The notes under the pieces: generated by a model
Told to the model about the DNA's origin: nothing
Databases searched by the model: none
The model's input: only the letters and a program-made list of their open reading frames with translations
In this document: one piece after another, positions 45,299 through 56,935 of the stretch
How positions within the stretch are numbered: the first letter of the stretch is position 1
Layout of the letters: each line of letters opens with the position of its first letter
NCBI GenBank assembly: GCA_021432605.1
Contig: MU271148.1
Location: 1,743,362-1,807,361 of the forward strand
Direction: 5' to 3'
DNA: 64,000 nucleotides
From: Coniochaeta sp. PMI_546
Taxonomy: Eukaryota > Ascomycota > Sordariomycetes > Coniochaetales > Coniochaetaceae
Translations under genes and position numbers: made by a program

Positions 45299-46199
45299 CT
45301 AAGCTGGAGGACTCGTGGAGCTTGGCGTAGTCGCCACCGCAGGCGAGACCGCAGGCGGTACCTCGACCGTAGGGAGCTTTCTCCGGGGCCGCTTGAGCTC
45401 CTCCAATGTGATACCGTCCAACTTCGTGATGCCGACGACCGGTGGGTCGCCCTTCTTCACGAACTCGTGTTGACCTGTGGACGTATGACCGGTTAGACGA
45501 TGAGTTTATAGAGGTCGTGTCTCTGAATAGAAATACGTACCGGGCAACTTGTTGCCAGCCAAACGGAAAGCGTCGCGCACGACCTGCTCGTGGAGCATCC
45601 CCCTGACTTCGAAGAGGACCTGGTTGACGGCCACTCGCGCAGCCCAGTGATCGAACGATCCCTTTCCTTTACCCATACGCATCTGTCATTTCCTCTCGTC
45701 AGTCACATCACGCCCCTCTCATGATCCGGGATCCAAGACGGCTCAGGTTTTCGGACAGACAGACCTCGTTACCGCTGACAAAGACACCAATGTTGCACGC
45801 CACACGCTTGTACAGGCGGTACTTCTGCCCGCGCAAGCGCTGCTTGATCGTGTCCTCGGCGACCTTGAGCTGCTTGGCGGAGATGCGCCGGTGGTGGTCC
45901 GACATGCGCAGCCCGTAGTCGCCCCAGATGACGGTCGTGCCCCTCGACGAGCCGCCAGTCGGGCAGCGGGCACGACCCTTCATCATCTTCTGCTTGCGGT
46001 CGATTGAGGGCTCCAGCCATGATCCGAGCTGGGCGGGTGTGGAGGAGAATGGCCGCACGGCATGTTGTCGTGGTTGTGTCGGCGATGATGTTGTCGGCCG
46101 GTGTGATTGGGAGGTTAGGGCGGGGCGGAGGGCGGATATGGGTGATATCCTGAGGCTGGTGAAGGCATTGGATAGAAGGGATGAAGCGCTTGGCTTCAT
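45299..46199 (-). CDS. MRPL16: Mitochondrial large-subunit ribosomal protein uL16m
   Basis: Three exons: 46199-45765, 45682-45541 and 45474-45299, giving 250 aa. uL16 sits near the peptidyl-transferase centre and tRNA sites of the large subunit. The N-terminus ([17 protein letters not shown]) is a mitochondrial presequence. Conserved L16 blocks follow: [52 protein letters not shown] across the first splice site, and [20 protein letters not shown]. The first intron uses the less common donor GTCTGT, but only this join restores the [11 protein letters not shown] motif. The C-terminal tail is Pro/Thr-rich. It is divergently transcribed from RFC1, with 410 bp between the start codons. Confidence 0.95.
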
Positions 46200-46609
46200 T
46201 TTGTCGGGTGCGCTGAGGGGGTCCGGCGAGCTCTTGGAGGATGCTCGTCGTCGACCTGTATAGCTCGGAACGGCATTCCAAAAAGTTGAGCGGTAAAACC
46301 CCGGGCCAGGGCCAATAACAGGCTGCGCTGTAACCTCTGTTCGACACCCAAAAAAGGAAGTCTCCACTTTTTGGAAGTTAATTGGCGTCGCGTCATCGAG
46401 TCGCGTTACAGGCACGCCCTTTCGCTCTGTACCGAATTGAACGCCGCGCAGCCCGCGGAAGAGGTCAACACCATCGATAATTACTGCTGTTCGGTCGGGA
46501 GTGAAATAGCTTGCAGCCGTAGAGCTCTTCATCCGGATTTTCTCTCCCTGGCAGGCCTCTCCTTTCTCCTTCTCAGATCTCTCACGACAGCTCTTCTGCA
46601 GCTCCCAGA
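46200..46609. promoter_or_regulatory. Divergent promoter MRPL16 / RFC1
   Basis: 410 bp between two start codons facing away from each other, so it must hold both core promoters. No TATA box or other strong motif was picked out. Confidence 0.7.
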
Positions 46610-49600
46610 ATGCCCGACATTCGCTCCTTCTTCGCTCCCAAGAACGGGTCGGTGCCTGCGAAGCCAGCGCCAACGCCGAAAAAGGAGGATGAGTCGGCCA
46701 AGAAGAAGCGTGGCAGTCAGTGATTACCATGCACTTCACTGCTAGGAGTACGAGAGAGCTAATCATCGGAACACAGAGTCGCGCAAAGTCGTTGAGGACA
46801 GTGACGATGACGACGAGGTTGTAGAGTAAGGAACTCTCGGTACTTATATCCTAGGACTCGCTCTGACCGTCATGATAGGGTCAAGAAGCCTGCAGCTAAG
46901 GCAACTCCGAAGAAGAAGGCGTGAGCAGCTTCCTATGCCGCTATATCTTATAGGACACTAACCATCCGACCAGAGAACCAAAGCTCGTCAAAGAGATCGA
47001 TCCGGACGAATACTTCGCCTCGAGCAAACCAAAACCCTCGAAATCACAGTCCACGCCGAAGGCCGCCGCCTACGTCAAGCCCAAAGTCGAGATTGAACCA
47101 CGAGCAAGCCCCCGGAGCAAGCAGCCTGCGTCGAAGCTTGCAACTGCATCACCGGCAAAGGCTGTTGTCAACGGAAATAAGCGACGCGCTGCTACATCAT
47201 ATAAGGATTATAAAGAGGATGACGATGGCGACGCATTCATGGACGAGGAGGAGGATGCGGACGATATCTTTGCCGCCGACGTGAAGACCCGGAGCAGGGC
47301 GAAGAAGGGCGATTACCAGGAGGACGATGACAGTGATGATGACGTCGTTGTGAAACCTAAGAAGGCTGCCACACGAGGCAAGCGGGCCGCCACTGAAGAG
47401 TCAGACGAGGATATCAAGCCGACGCCGAGCAAGAAAGCCCGCACTGCTGCGAAAGCTGCCCCAGCCGCTGGCAAGAAGCGCAAGTCTGCCGGCAACAGCG
47501 ACGACGATGACGAAGACGAGGAGGAGGCGGCGCCTGCAAAGAAGGCTGCTAAGCCTCGTGCGCCGCGCGCCAAGAAGGCACCGGAGGCCGAGAGTGCCGA
47601 GATTCAGGCAATTCTTGACAAAGTGCCTACTATCGAAGCACCTGACGCGCCACCAAAGGAGGACGGCGCCAAGTTCGACTGGCGGACGGCTGGAGGAGGC
47701 GGAAATGCCGGCCCTCCGCCAATGGCCGGCGCTGCAGAGATCCCGGAGGGCAATGACAACTGCTTGTTGGGCAAGTCTTTCGTCTTCACCGGTTTGCTCA
47801 AGACAATTGGCAGGGACGAGGCTATTGCTCTAGTAAAGCAGTACGGTGGCAAGGTCACGGGTGCCCCGAGCAGTAAGACGGACTTTGTCGTCCTGGGTGA
47901 TGATGCTGGACCTAGCAAGCTGCGCAAGATCAAAGAGCACGGTATCAAGACTATCGATGAGCAAGGCTTGTTCTACCTCATCAAGACTCTCCCTGGCGAA
48001 GGTGGTTCAGGCAAGGCTGCCGAGAAGGCCAAGCAAAAGCAAGAAGAGGCCGAGAAGAAGGTACGGGAACAGGCCGCAGAGATGGAACGGCAGGAGAAGG
48101 TTCGCAAGGCCGAGGCGGCGAAGGCTCAGGAGGCCGCTGTCGCTCGTGGCGCTCTTGCAGCCGCTCCGCCTCAACCCTTGTCACAGCTTTGGACGACCAA
48201 GTACGCGCCGACGGCGATGAACCAGATCTGCGGCAACAAGGCCAATGTCGAGAGGATACAGACTTGGTTGCACAACTGGCACACGGAGAAGAAGTATAAC
48301 TTCCAACGGAGAGGCAAGGATGGGATGGGCACCTTCCGCGCAATCCTTATATCTGGTCCTCCCGGTATTGGGAAAACGACTGCTGCTCATCTCGCGGCTA
48401 GACTGGAGGGCTTTGATGTCCTCGAGCAAAATGCCAGCGACTCTCGAAGCAAGAAGCTCGTCGATACCGGCCTCGCCGATGTTGTCGACAACAGTTCTCT
48501 TCTCGGTTACTTCGCCGGAGATGGAAAGAAGGTCGACACGGAGAAGAAGAACCTGGTGTTGATCATGGACGAGGTTGACGGTATGTCGTCCGGTGACAGG
48601 GGTGGTGTCGGTGCTCTTGCAAAGTTTTGTAAGAAGACCCAGGTTCCTTTGATCTTGATCTGCAACGAGCGCCGTCTTCCGAAGATGAAGCCTTTCGACT
48701 TCGTCACCTTCGACATCAAGTTCCAGCGGCCAACTGTCGACCAGATCCGGTCGCGGATCATGAGCATCTGCTTCCGCGAGAAGCTGAAGCTGCCTCCTCA
48801 GGCGATTGATGCGCTCATCGAGGGCAGCAACAGGGATATCAGGCAGATCATCAACATGATCTCAACTGCAAAGCTTGATCAAGATTCGATGACCTACGAC
48901 AAGGGCAAGGAGATGTCCAAGGCTTGGGAGAAGCACATCATCCTCAAGCCGTGGGATATCTGCCAGAAGATGCTCGGCGGTGGTCTCTTCGCTCCTAGCA
49001 GCAAGTCCACCCTCAACGACAAGATTGAGCTCTATTTCAACGACCACGAGTTCAGCTTTCTCATGATCCAGGAGAACTACCTTCGCTGCAAGCCAGCGCT
49101 GTTGAACGGCAAGGGCTACAATGCTAGAGAAGCGAACCTGAAGTATCTCGAACTAGTCGACCAGGCGGCTGAGAGTATCAGCGACGGTGATTTAGTCGAC
49201 CGGATGATTCACGGACCGCAACAGCAGTGGAGTCTGATGCCCACGCATGCCGTCTTCAGCACCGTGAGACCATCGAGCTTCGTCGCGGGTCAGCTCCAGG
49301 GCTCCAACTTCACCTCGTGGCTGGGCAACTTCAGCAAGACGGGCAAGCTCGGCCGTTACGTGCGGGAGATCCACTCCCATATGCGGCTCAAGTCTTCTGG
49401 CGATCACAACGAGATCCGGCAGCAGTACCTGCCTGTCCTGTGGCACCAGATCGTCAAGAGGTTGGAGATCGAGGGTAAAGACGCGGTCGAGGATGTGATC
49501 AACCTAATGGACAGCTACTACCTCACTCGCGACGACTTTGACTACATCAAGGAGCTGGGCGTTGGGCCGCAGTCTGAGGACAGGATCAACATCGAGTCCC

Positions 49601-50030
49601 AGACGAAGGCCGCGTTCACACGACAGTAAGTTCTACAAGCTTCAAATCGCATCTCAAGTATGATGATACTGACAGCTTCTTCAGATACAACGCCATGGCC
49701 CATCCCGTTCCCTTCATGAAGGCCAGCAACGTCACCGTAACCAAGAAGCTCGGCAAGGAAATGCCCGATCTCGAAGAGGCCATCGAAGAGGAGGACGACG
49801 CTGCGGTTGACGAGCCTGCCGAGGCGGTGGAGGACGACGAGCTTGATATCAAGGGCGACAAGTACATCAAGCAGCCCAAGAAGAAGGCAGCTCCCAAGAA
49901 GGCCACCAAGGCCAAGCCCAAGGCTAAGGCTGCGGAGGATGATGATGATGATGGCGAGGATGAGCCTCCTGCCAAGGGCAAGGGCAAGGCGAAAGCACCT
50001 GCTAAGCCGAGGGGAAGGGCGAAGAAGTGA
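46610..50030 (+). CDS. RFC1: Replication factor C large subunit Rfc1
   Basis: Five exons: 46610-46715, 46777-46825, 46879-46920, 46974-49625 and 49685-50030, giving 1064 aa. Rfc1 is the large subunit of the clamp loader that opens PCNA. The N-terminus MPDIRSFFAPK is a PIP-box-like PCNA-binding motif. A BRCT domain spans about 325-405 (LLGKSFVFTGLLKTIGRDEA...). The AAA+ core has Walker A GPPGIGKTT near 526 and Walker B LVLIMDEVDG near 594, followed by the RFC1 C-terminal domain. The protein has long acidic and Lys-rich stretches before the BRCT domain and a basic Lys/Ala-rich tail (KKKAAPKKATKAKPK), both likely DNA-binding or nuclear signals. The three short 5' exons were placed by phase and splice consensus. 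It converges with MGE1. Confidence 0.96.
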
Positions 50031-50649
50031 ACGAAGCGGCGAGCATATCCTCGTTTGCTTTGCGGATGTAGAGTAACATATTTTAGTGGAGTTTTTGGTT
50101 GATTCATGCCATGGCAGACGTGTAGAGCAGTGCAAATGGAAGACACCGAGATAGTCTCGGTCACATGAAGCCTCAAATTTCGCTGTTTGCTGACAGCATT
50201 AAGTATTAATAAAAGAAGTTCTGATTCTACTGTAGTTGTAAATTCTTCAAAAAAAAGATCTTAATCTTTTATTCTACAGGTACTTGTACAGTCAAGACTA
50301 CCAGATATCATTTGTTCAATGTAGGTATTGGCTCGTGTCGTGTTCGTTGTATTTTTCAAAGGAACTTGACACCAATCATGGTGCTGCTCGCGGCCACTGA
50401 TAGATCCCCGGAATTGTCGTCAGACTTCTCATTCCATGCCACCCAATCTTACAAAACAGACGCTCTATATACAATCGGAGATGAATGCCCGATCTAGTCC
50501 GTTCATGCTTAAGGACCGCCAGTCGCCGTCATGAGAGGAGCATTATACATACACCAGGACCATCCCAAGTCTCGGTATCAATCAATCTTAGTTATACACG
50601 GGTCATACACACCAACCCCTCCCTCAGCTGCTTCACCCCCTCGTCCCCC
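50031..50649. other. Convergent 3' region RFC1 / MGE1
   Basis: 620 bp containing both 3' UTRs. A small hairpin-like AAAAAAGATCTTAATCTTTT is seen at about 50249-50269. Confidence 0.5.
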
Positions 50650-51438
50650 TTATTTATTCTTGACGACACCAACTTTGGCCGCCCTGAGCACCCGACCGTT
50701 CAACTTGAAGCCCTTCTGCTGGGTATGGATGACGATATTGTCGTCCTTGTCCGGCATGGGCGTCATGAAGGTGGCCTCGTGCTCGTTGGGGTTGAACTTC
50801 TCGCCGCTGGGGTCGAAGCGCTCGAGACCGTGCTTCTTGAGCGTCTGCATGAGGATGGTCTCGGTCAGCTTGAGGCCGTCGTAGAGGTTGACCAGGTCCT
50901 GCAGGTGCTCCGTCTTCTCGGCCGCCTTGAGCTTCTCCTCGGGGACCTGGGCGAGGGCGCGGTCGAGGTTGTCGACGCTGTCGACGAGGTCCTTGGCGAA
51001 TTTCTGGATGGCGTAGTCTTTGGCTGACTTGACCTCGCGCTGGGTGCGGTCTTGGAGGTTGCGGAAGTCGGCTACCGAGCGCATGAATTTGTCCTAGGGA
51101 GTAGTATGTTAGCTTCGAGGTGTAGGTGTGGTAGATGGGGGGCGGAAGCATAGACGAACCTTCCACTCCTTGATTTCCGCCTCCTTCTGTTCTAATTGCT
51201 TTTTCAGGGCTGCCTCTGCTTCTGCGGCGATCGCCTCACCCTCCTTCACTGCCTCTGCCGCCTCTTTTGACGTTGACTCGGACTCTGCGCTGTACCATCT
51301 TGCCACGGACGGTTGTGCTGCCCTTGTGGCTATGGAGGGAATCTGGTAGAATTGTGGTCTGGAGAGGCGGGCCTGGGTCGCGATCCTTAGGCTGGAGCGC
51401 GCAGCTCTTGAAGGGGCGGAGAGGGCTTGTCGTAGCAT
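50650..51438 (-). CDS. MGE1: Mitochondrial GrpE homologue Mge1
   Basis: Two exons, 51438-51160 and 51093-50650, giving 240 aa. Mge1 is the nucleotide-exchange factor for mitochondrial Hsp70 (Ssc1) in protein import and folding. The N-terminus (MLRQALSAPSRAARSSLRIATQARLSR) is an arginine-rich presequence. Then come the GrpE long coiled coil (QLEQKEAEIKEWKDKFMRSVADFRNLQDRT across the splice site) and the beta domain with HGLERFDPSGEKFNPNEHEA and the conserved GFKLNGRVLRAAKVGV end. It is divergently transcribed from RPB3 (412 bp). Confidence 0.96.
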
Positions 51439-51850
51439 GTTGAGAGTACTGGTGTATTTGGGATGGTGTTGGTGATGATGTCGCGGTCTGGGCTGCAAAA
51501 TTTCTTGTGACGAGAACGGAAGCTCACGGGCAGCTGTCGAGGTGAAAGTTCCGGATCCACAGCGGAAGAGCAAAAGGGCCGGCTGAACGTTTGTACACTG
51601 TGCCTCGCACGGCTACCTCACACGGCCGAGGCGACGGCCGCGCTAAGATCACTAGCGCGAAATGCAATAAAGATGGCCTCAAGTCAAAGGCGACGAGAGT
51701 TACCAGAGTAGCCACCCATACACTCCCTTAGCAACCTCAATCTCAACGAACCCTCGTCTTCTCGCGGGTCCTCAGACTCGTTCACCATCATCCGCGACCC
51801 TTCGCGGCGACTTTCCCCCCACACCTCTCCGCAATACACAAACCGCAGCC
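51439..51850. promoter_or_regulatory. Divergent promoter MGE1 / RPB3
   Basis: 412 bp between two divergent start codons. The RPB3-proximal part is CT-rich (CCTCGTCTTCTCGCGG). No TATA box seen. Confidence 0.7.
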
Positions 51851-53070
51851 ATGGACTACGATCCCATGATGTTGGAGGACGACCAGGCCTTGGGCCCGTC
51901 TGTCAAGATCCACGAGGTAAGTGCTACTTGACGCTGCGCTCGCGGAGACGCGGTACTGTATGATGCTTTGCCGATCCTGCTGAACTGACGCGCCGGTGGT
52001 GCTTTGTTCGATAGGCCGATCACGACTCTGTCGCCTTCGAGGCATCCAACGTCGAGCTCCACATGATGAACTCGCTCCGCCGCGTCATGATCGCCGAGGT
52101 TCCTACACTTGCCATCGATCTGGTCGAGGTTGACGAGAACTCCAGCGCTATGGCCGATGAGGTCATCGCTCACCGTCTCGGCCTGATCCCGCTCAACTCG
52201 GTCGACCTTGAGTCGGTCCTGTACTCGCGCGACTGCGACTGCGAGCAGTACTGCGAAAACTGCAGCGTCAAGCTCACGCTGCACGTCAAGTGCACCAGCG
52301 AGGAGAACATGAACGTCTATGCCCGCGATCTGATTGTCGACCCCAGCCGTCCCAACCAGACCATCGGCGTCCCCGTCATCACCGACCCCGAGGGCAACGG
52401 CTCTCTTATCGCCAAGCTTAACAGGGGCCAGGAGATCAACCTCGCTTGCATTGCCAAGAAGGGCATCGCGAAGGAGCACGCAAAGTGGATGGCTACCACC
52501 GCTGTCGGCTTCGAGTACGATCCGCATAACAACCTGCGCCATACCGATCTGTGGTACGAGACGAACGCCAAGGCCGAGTGGTACGTATCATCACCGTCAA
52601 TCCACCTTCTCCTGTAGTGATGTCGCTGACCAACGTGTGACAAAACTAGGCCCCTCAGTAGCAACGCCAAGTACGAGGAGCCCAAGGCCGAGGGCGAGCC
52701 GTTCGACTACGACGCTGTCCCCAACCGCATCTACATGCGCGTCGAGTCCACCGGTCAGATCCCTCCCGACCAGATCGTGCAGGAGGGCATCAAGGTTCTC
52801 CAGCAGAAGCTGGCCGGCCTCATCCACGCGCTCACCGACGATGACCAGGGTGGTGATGCGAACACGGGCTACAACGGTCCCCAGAGCCCCGAGTACGGTG
52901 GCGGCGACGGTGGTAGCGCCTGGGGTGGAGGGGCGGCTGGCGACGGCTTCACCACTCCGTACAACACCGGCGGCAACCAGAGCTCGTGGGGTGGCGCTGG
53001 CGCTGGGGGAGGTACCACGCCTTACGGCACGACTCCATACGGCAGCTCTGGCCAGGGCGGCTGGAACTAA
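51851..53070 (+). CDS. RPB3: RNA polymerase II subunit Rpb3
   Basis: Three exons: 51851-51916, 52015-52580 and 52650-53070, giving 350 aa. Rpb3 dimerises with Rpb11 to form the alpha-like platform on which RNA polymerase II assembles. The conserved alpha-motif block FEASNVELHMMNSLRRVMIAEVPTLAID follows the first splice site. Zinc-binding cysteines are seen in SRDCDCEQYCENCSVK (about 90-105). The dimerisation domain resumes after residue 215 (PNRIYMRVESTGQIPP). The last 75 residues are Gly/Ser/Thr/Tyr-rich and low in charge, with SAWGG, SSWGG and three TTPY units; this resembles the Spt5 C-terminal repeat more than the rest of Rpb3. The ATG at 51851 is in good context (CAGCCATGG). Confidence 0.96.
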
Positions 53071-53661
53071 GTCCCGTCGTTGTCTTTCACCTGTTTCTCG
53101 ATACTTCGTTTCACCGTTCGTACATTGCTTTCATTCTTAAAAGGACTAGGTATGGCGTTTGAAGGGCGGATATACCTTCGGTCTGCGAATGTGAAGAAGC
53201 ATCGGCGTTTAGGGAACTTTGCATGGTCACGGATGGCTTTTTTTGGCGCCTAAAAAGGCATCATCACCCCGGTTTAGGGTGAAAGGAATATCCCGGAATG
53301 TCGAGCATAGAGAGACGTCGTCAGTCTACTTGTCTCTCCTCAGCGGAGGCGGCAGTGATAGCAATAAAAGATGGCTTCTAGAAGGCTTTGTATCTCTTGC
53401 GAAATCATATTCTCGACAGTATTCACAACCCGCCCGCCATCAACAAAAGGTATCACGGCTCTAGGCTCCCCCCAATGGTATGGAAAAATATCGAAACAAA
53501 CCTGAAGTGGAATCAACATGAACGTGATACCATCCAACGCCTGTCGCCTGCCCTGCGCGGCGATGCAAATGTACTTTCTAAATCAAACGCCGAAAAAGCA
53601 AAAAGTGGTCGGCTCTCTGTGTATACCCCTGGCTCTCGTATATACCTCCTTTCCTGCTTTC
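53071..53661. other. Convergent 3' region RPB3 / carrier
   Basis: 590 bp holding the 3' UTRs; nothing recognised. Confidence 0.5.
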
Positions 53662-54813
53662 TCATGGTTCTGTCGAGTCCGGCAATCCTTTCATATGCCT
53701 GTACACCTTGCGGTGACTCTCTAGGAAGAGGAAAGTGCAGATCGTTTGCCTAGATCACAAGTTAGCAAATCACTTTCTCAACCCGGCACCGTATCCAAGG
53801 GAGTTAAGTAAGTAGGTAACTCACGGTCCCAATCTCAAGAAACTCGGCACCCAGCCCTTGAACATCCACCTCAGCCCCTCGGCAGCCGTAATCTCCCGCA
53901 GCAGATGGGTGATGCTGCTCTTGCCGCTCGCGCTCATGACCCTCGTCTTGATAACATCAATCGGGCTGGTGATGGTGGCAGCGACCACGCCCGCCAGGAA
54001 ACTAGCGCTGAAATGCGTGCTCAGCGTGTCCCCCATGGGCGTGTGCCGCAGCAAGACGCCCTTGATGAAGTCGTAGCTGGCCAGCTGGCCGGCCGTCATG
54101 GCCGCGGCGCGCAGGCTGTTGGGCCACACGCCGCGGAACCAGGAGCGCAGGCCTCCCTCCTCGCGCGTCATCCTGACCAGGCCGTCGAGGGCGTGGTTGT
54201 AGTTGCGCCTCTGCTGCGTCGGCAGGGCGGCGTCGTGCTGCATCCGGACGTTGAGGACGTCGGCGACGTTGCCGACTATGCCGCCCACGAAACCGGAGAT
54301 GGACGAGGCGGCGATCAGGGTGAGGAGCGGGGGGGACTGGTTCGCCTTGGTCGACTTGCTGCTGGAGGAAGAGGAGGGCTTGGGCACGAAGCGCGCCTTG
54401 AACTCCTCGTAGATGCCGAAGCGGACGGTGCTGTAGGTTATTTGGCGCAGCAGGGAGGCGGAGATGCCGTTGTAGAGGCCGCGGATGCCGTCGTTGCGGA
54501 TGATGTAGGCGAAGGTCCCAGTCATGGACTTGGGCATGGCGCCGGTGCGCATTTGAAGGCGGACTTTGACTGTTTGGATGTCAGACATGGTGAGGTTTGG
54601 GGGGAGACATATACGAGTGTATGAGGGGGGCGGGTGGTAGGTACCAAGGTCCAATGGATGGGTTACACATGCTGCCATGCTACTCGCGCTTCCGCCGAAC
54701 CAGAAGGGGTAGCGGATTGGCTTCTTCTTGTCCTGCGCCGGCACCTTCTTCTCTGTCAGGACGACGGGCGGGCGCGCGGCCGTGGCGGCACTGGGGTGGT
54801 TTGCTGCCTCCAT
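53662..54813 (-). CDS. Mitochondrial dicarboxylate-type carrier (SLC25 family)
   Basis: Three exons: 54813-54645, 54569-53825 and 53749-53662, giving 333 aa. SLC25 carriers exchange metabolites across the inner mitochondrial membrane; dicarboxylate carriers exchange malate or succinate for phosphate. Three carrier repeats are present with signatures THPLDLVKVRLQ (split by the first intron), GNVADVLNVRMQ (the NVRMQ form seen in dicarboxylate carriers) and TSPIDVIKTRV. Six hydrophobic helices are evident, with GLYNGISASLLRQITYSTVRFGIYE typical of repeat 1. The start was set at the ATG at 54813; there is no good ATG further upstream in frame. Substrate assignment is inferred from motif 2 and overall look; an oxaloacetate or other dicarboxylate carrier cannot be excluded. 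It diverges from the PheRS gene. Confidence 0.88.
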
Positions 54814-55392
54814 TTGTGGTGGTGGCAGATTTTCTTCTAACAAGGAATTGCGACCCTTTGCGACGAGAGCATTCCGCCAAGACACGAGGAGAAGACGAGT
54901 AATTAATAGACAACTGAGCTGGACGCGATCACACTCAGACTGTAGGGCTTCTCCAATTCAGGAACAGCAATTGTAGGTCGCGAAATCCACTTGTTGGCCG
55001 TGATAAGCGGCGCGGACGGTCGTTATCGGTGCTTTTTCTATGAGCGCATCGGCAACAGGTTCTTCTTTTTCTCGGCGCCTGGAACCTTTTGATGTCACCG
55101 TGCTGTCAATGGCTTGACAGGGGTGCCATGCTGACAGCTGACATGAGACTGTGCCGATGATAAGTGTCTTTAATCGATAAGTCGGAGGATGTTCGGGTGA
55201 TCTGAGTTGGGGAATCGGAAACGAATGCTTTTTGGAGAGCTTCGTCTGAGTTGGACCCTGGGCATCCGAACCATTCGTGTGTGTAAATAACATCATGACA
55301 GCTACCGTGAGGAAGTAGTCGTCTCAGAAAGATAGACACTGGGTTTCTCTTTTGTCTTGGGGGTCACAAAGCGGAGTGCTGCAACCATCACA
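54814..55392. promoter_or_regulatory. Divergent promoter, carrier / mitochondrial PheRS
   Basis: 579 bp between two start codons facing away from each other. No clear core element was picked out. Confidence 0.6.
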
Positions 55393-56003
55393 ATGGTCGC
55401 AACTCCAGGATGGGCTGTCCAGGCCAGCCGCATGTCTCGAGCTCACAACCCACGACTCTTGAGGCTCTTCAATAGAAGCAATTGCTGGCGAGCATGCTAC
55501 TACTCAACTGGTGATTATAATACATTGGTTCTGCAGTGGTCTTACACTTGCTGATAGAGGTCAAGATGCTCCAGCCCCCATGCCTATAGCCAAGGAGCTC
55601 TCCTCAACACCACCCTCCGTCGAGATCCGCGGCAAGACCTTCACCACCGACCCCTGGTACAATGTCCCCTCCAATGTCCTCGCCTCAACTTCGCGCCAGC
55701 TACACCTCGAGAAAGACCACCCGGTCTCCATAACCAGGCAGATAATCGAGTCCGTCTTCCCCCGCCCGACCTTCAAATCCCACAACACCTTCCACCCCGT
55801 AGTCTCAACGTACGAGAACTTCGACTCCCTCGGCTTCCCTCCAGACCACCCTGGCCGCGCCCGCTCAGACACGTACTACATAAACGCCACCACCCTACTA
55901 CGCACCCACACCAGCGCCCACGAGGCGCAGCTCTTCCGCGCGAGCGAGTCCGACGGCTACCTCATCACGGCAGACGTCTACCGCCGCGACGAGGTCGACA
56001 GGA

Positions 56004-56035
<32 letters not shown>

Positions 56036-56935
56036 GCGCGAGTCTGGGACAGGACAAAGGTGCCCGACGGCGACATAGCAGCGGCCGTATACGCGGACCT
56101 GGAAAGGCTACCCAGGCACAACATCAAGGTGGAAGACCCCAACCCGCCCTTCCACGCGGAGCGCAACCCGCTGCAGGGCGAGCACCACTCCGCCGCCGAG
56201 GCGGAGGCGATAGGGGCCCATCTCAAGCGCAGTCTTGAGCTGATGGTCGTGGAGATCTTCTCGCGCGCCAAGGCCGCTGCGGCGAAGGCCGACCCGGACC
56301 ACGTGGACGAGCCGCTGCGGGTGAGGTGGGTGGAGGCTTACTTCCCGTTTACGAGCCCCAGCTGGGAGCTGGAGGTCTACTACGCCGGCGACTGGCTGGA
56401 GGTGCTGGGCTGCGGCGTCAGCAAGCAAGAGCTGTTCGTCAACGCCGGCGTGCCGTCGCAGCTGGGCTGGGCGTTCGGTATCGGCATCGAGAGGATAGCC
56501 ATGCTGCTGTTCCAGATACCGGATATACGGCTGTTCTGGTCTACGGACGAGAGGTTCCTGAGCCAGTTCAGGGGCGTGTCGGATAATCTGGACCTGCTCA
56601 AGCGTTTCGTGCCGTTTTCAAAGTACCCGGCCTGCTACAAGGACGTGTCGTTCTGGCTGCGGAGCACGTCTGCGGCCGGGGGCAATACCAAGGCCAACGC
56701 GCATGACTGGCATGAGAATGATTTGATGGAGATTGTGAGGAATATCTGCGGCGACGTGGTGGAGGACGTCAAGCTGGTGGACGAGTTCTCGCACCCCAAG
56801 ACGGGGAGGAGGAGCATGTGCTACCGGATCAACTACCGTAGTCTCGAGAAGACGCTGACGAACGAGGAGACGAACCGGATGCATGATACCGTCAGGAAGG
56901 CGCTGGTCGAGAAGCTTGGCGTGGAGATTAGGTAG
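55393..56935 (+). CDS. MSF1: Mitochondrial phenylalanyl-tRNA synthetase
   Basis: Two exons, 55393-55510 and 55560-56935, with a short 49-bp intron (donor GTGATT, acceptor GATAGAG), giving 497 aa. The splice joins ...RACYYSTG to QDAPAPMP, so exon 1 supplies an arginine-rich presequence (MVATPGWAVQASRMSRAHNPRLLRLF). The monomeric mitochondrial enzyme charges tRNA-Phe. Class II motifs are visible: the FHPVVSTYENFDSLGFPPDHPGR region, motif 2 in [20 protein letters not shown], and motif 3 in LGWAFGIGIERIAMLLF. The C-terminal FDX-ACB anticodon-binding domain begins near FSKYPACYKDVSFWL. The intron assignment rests on frame and presequence logic. Confidence 0.93.
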
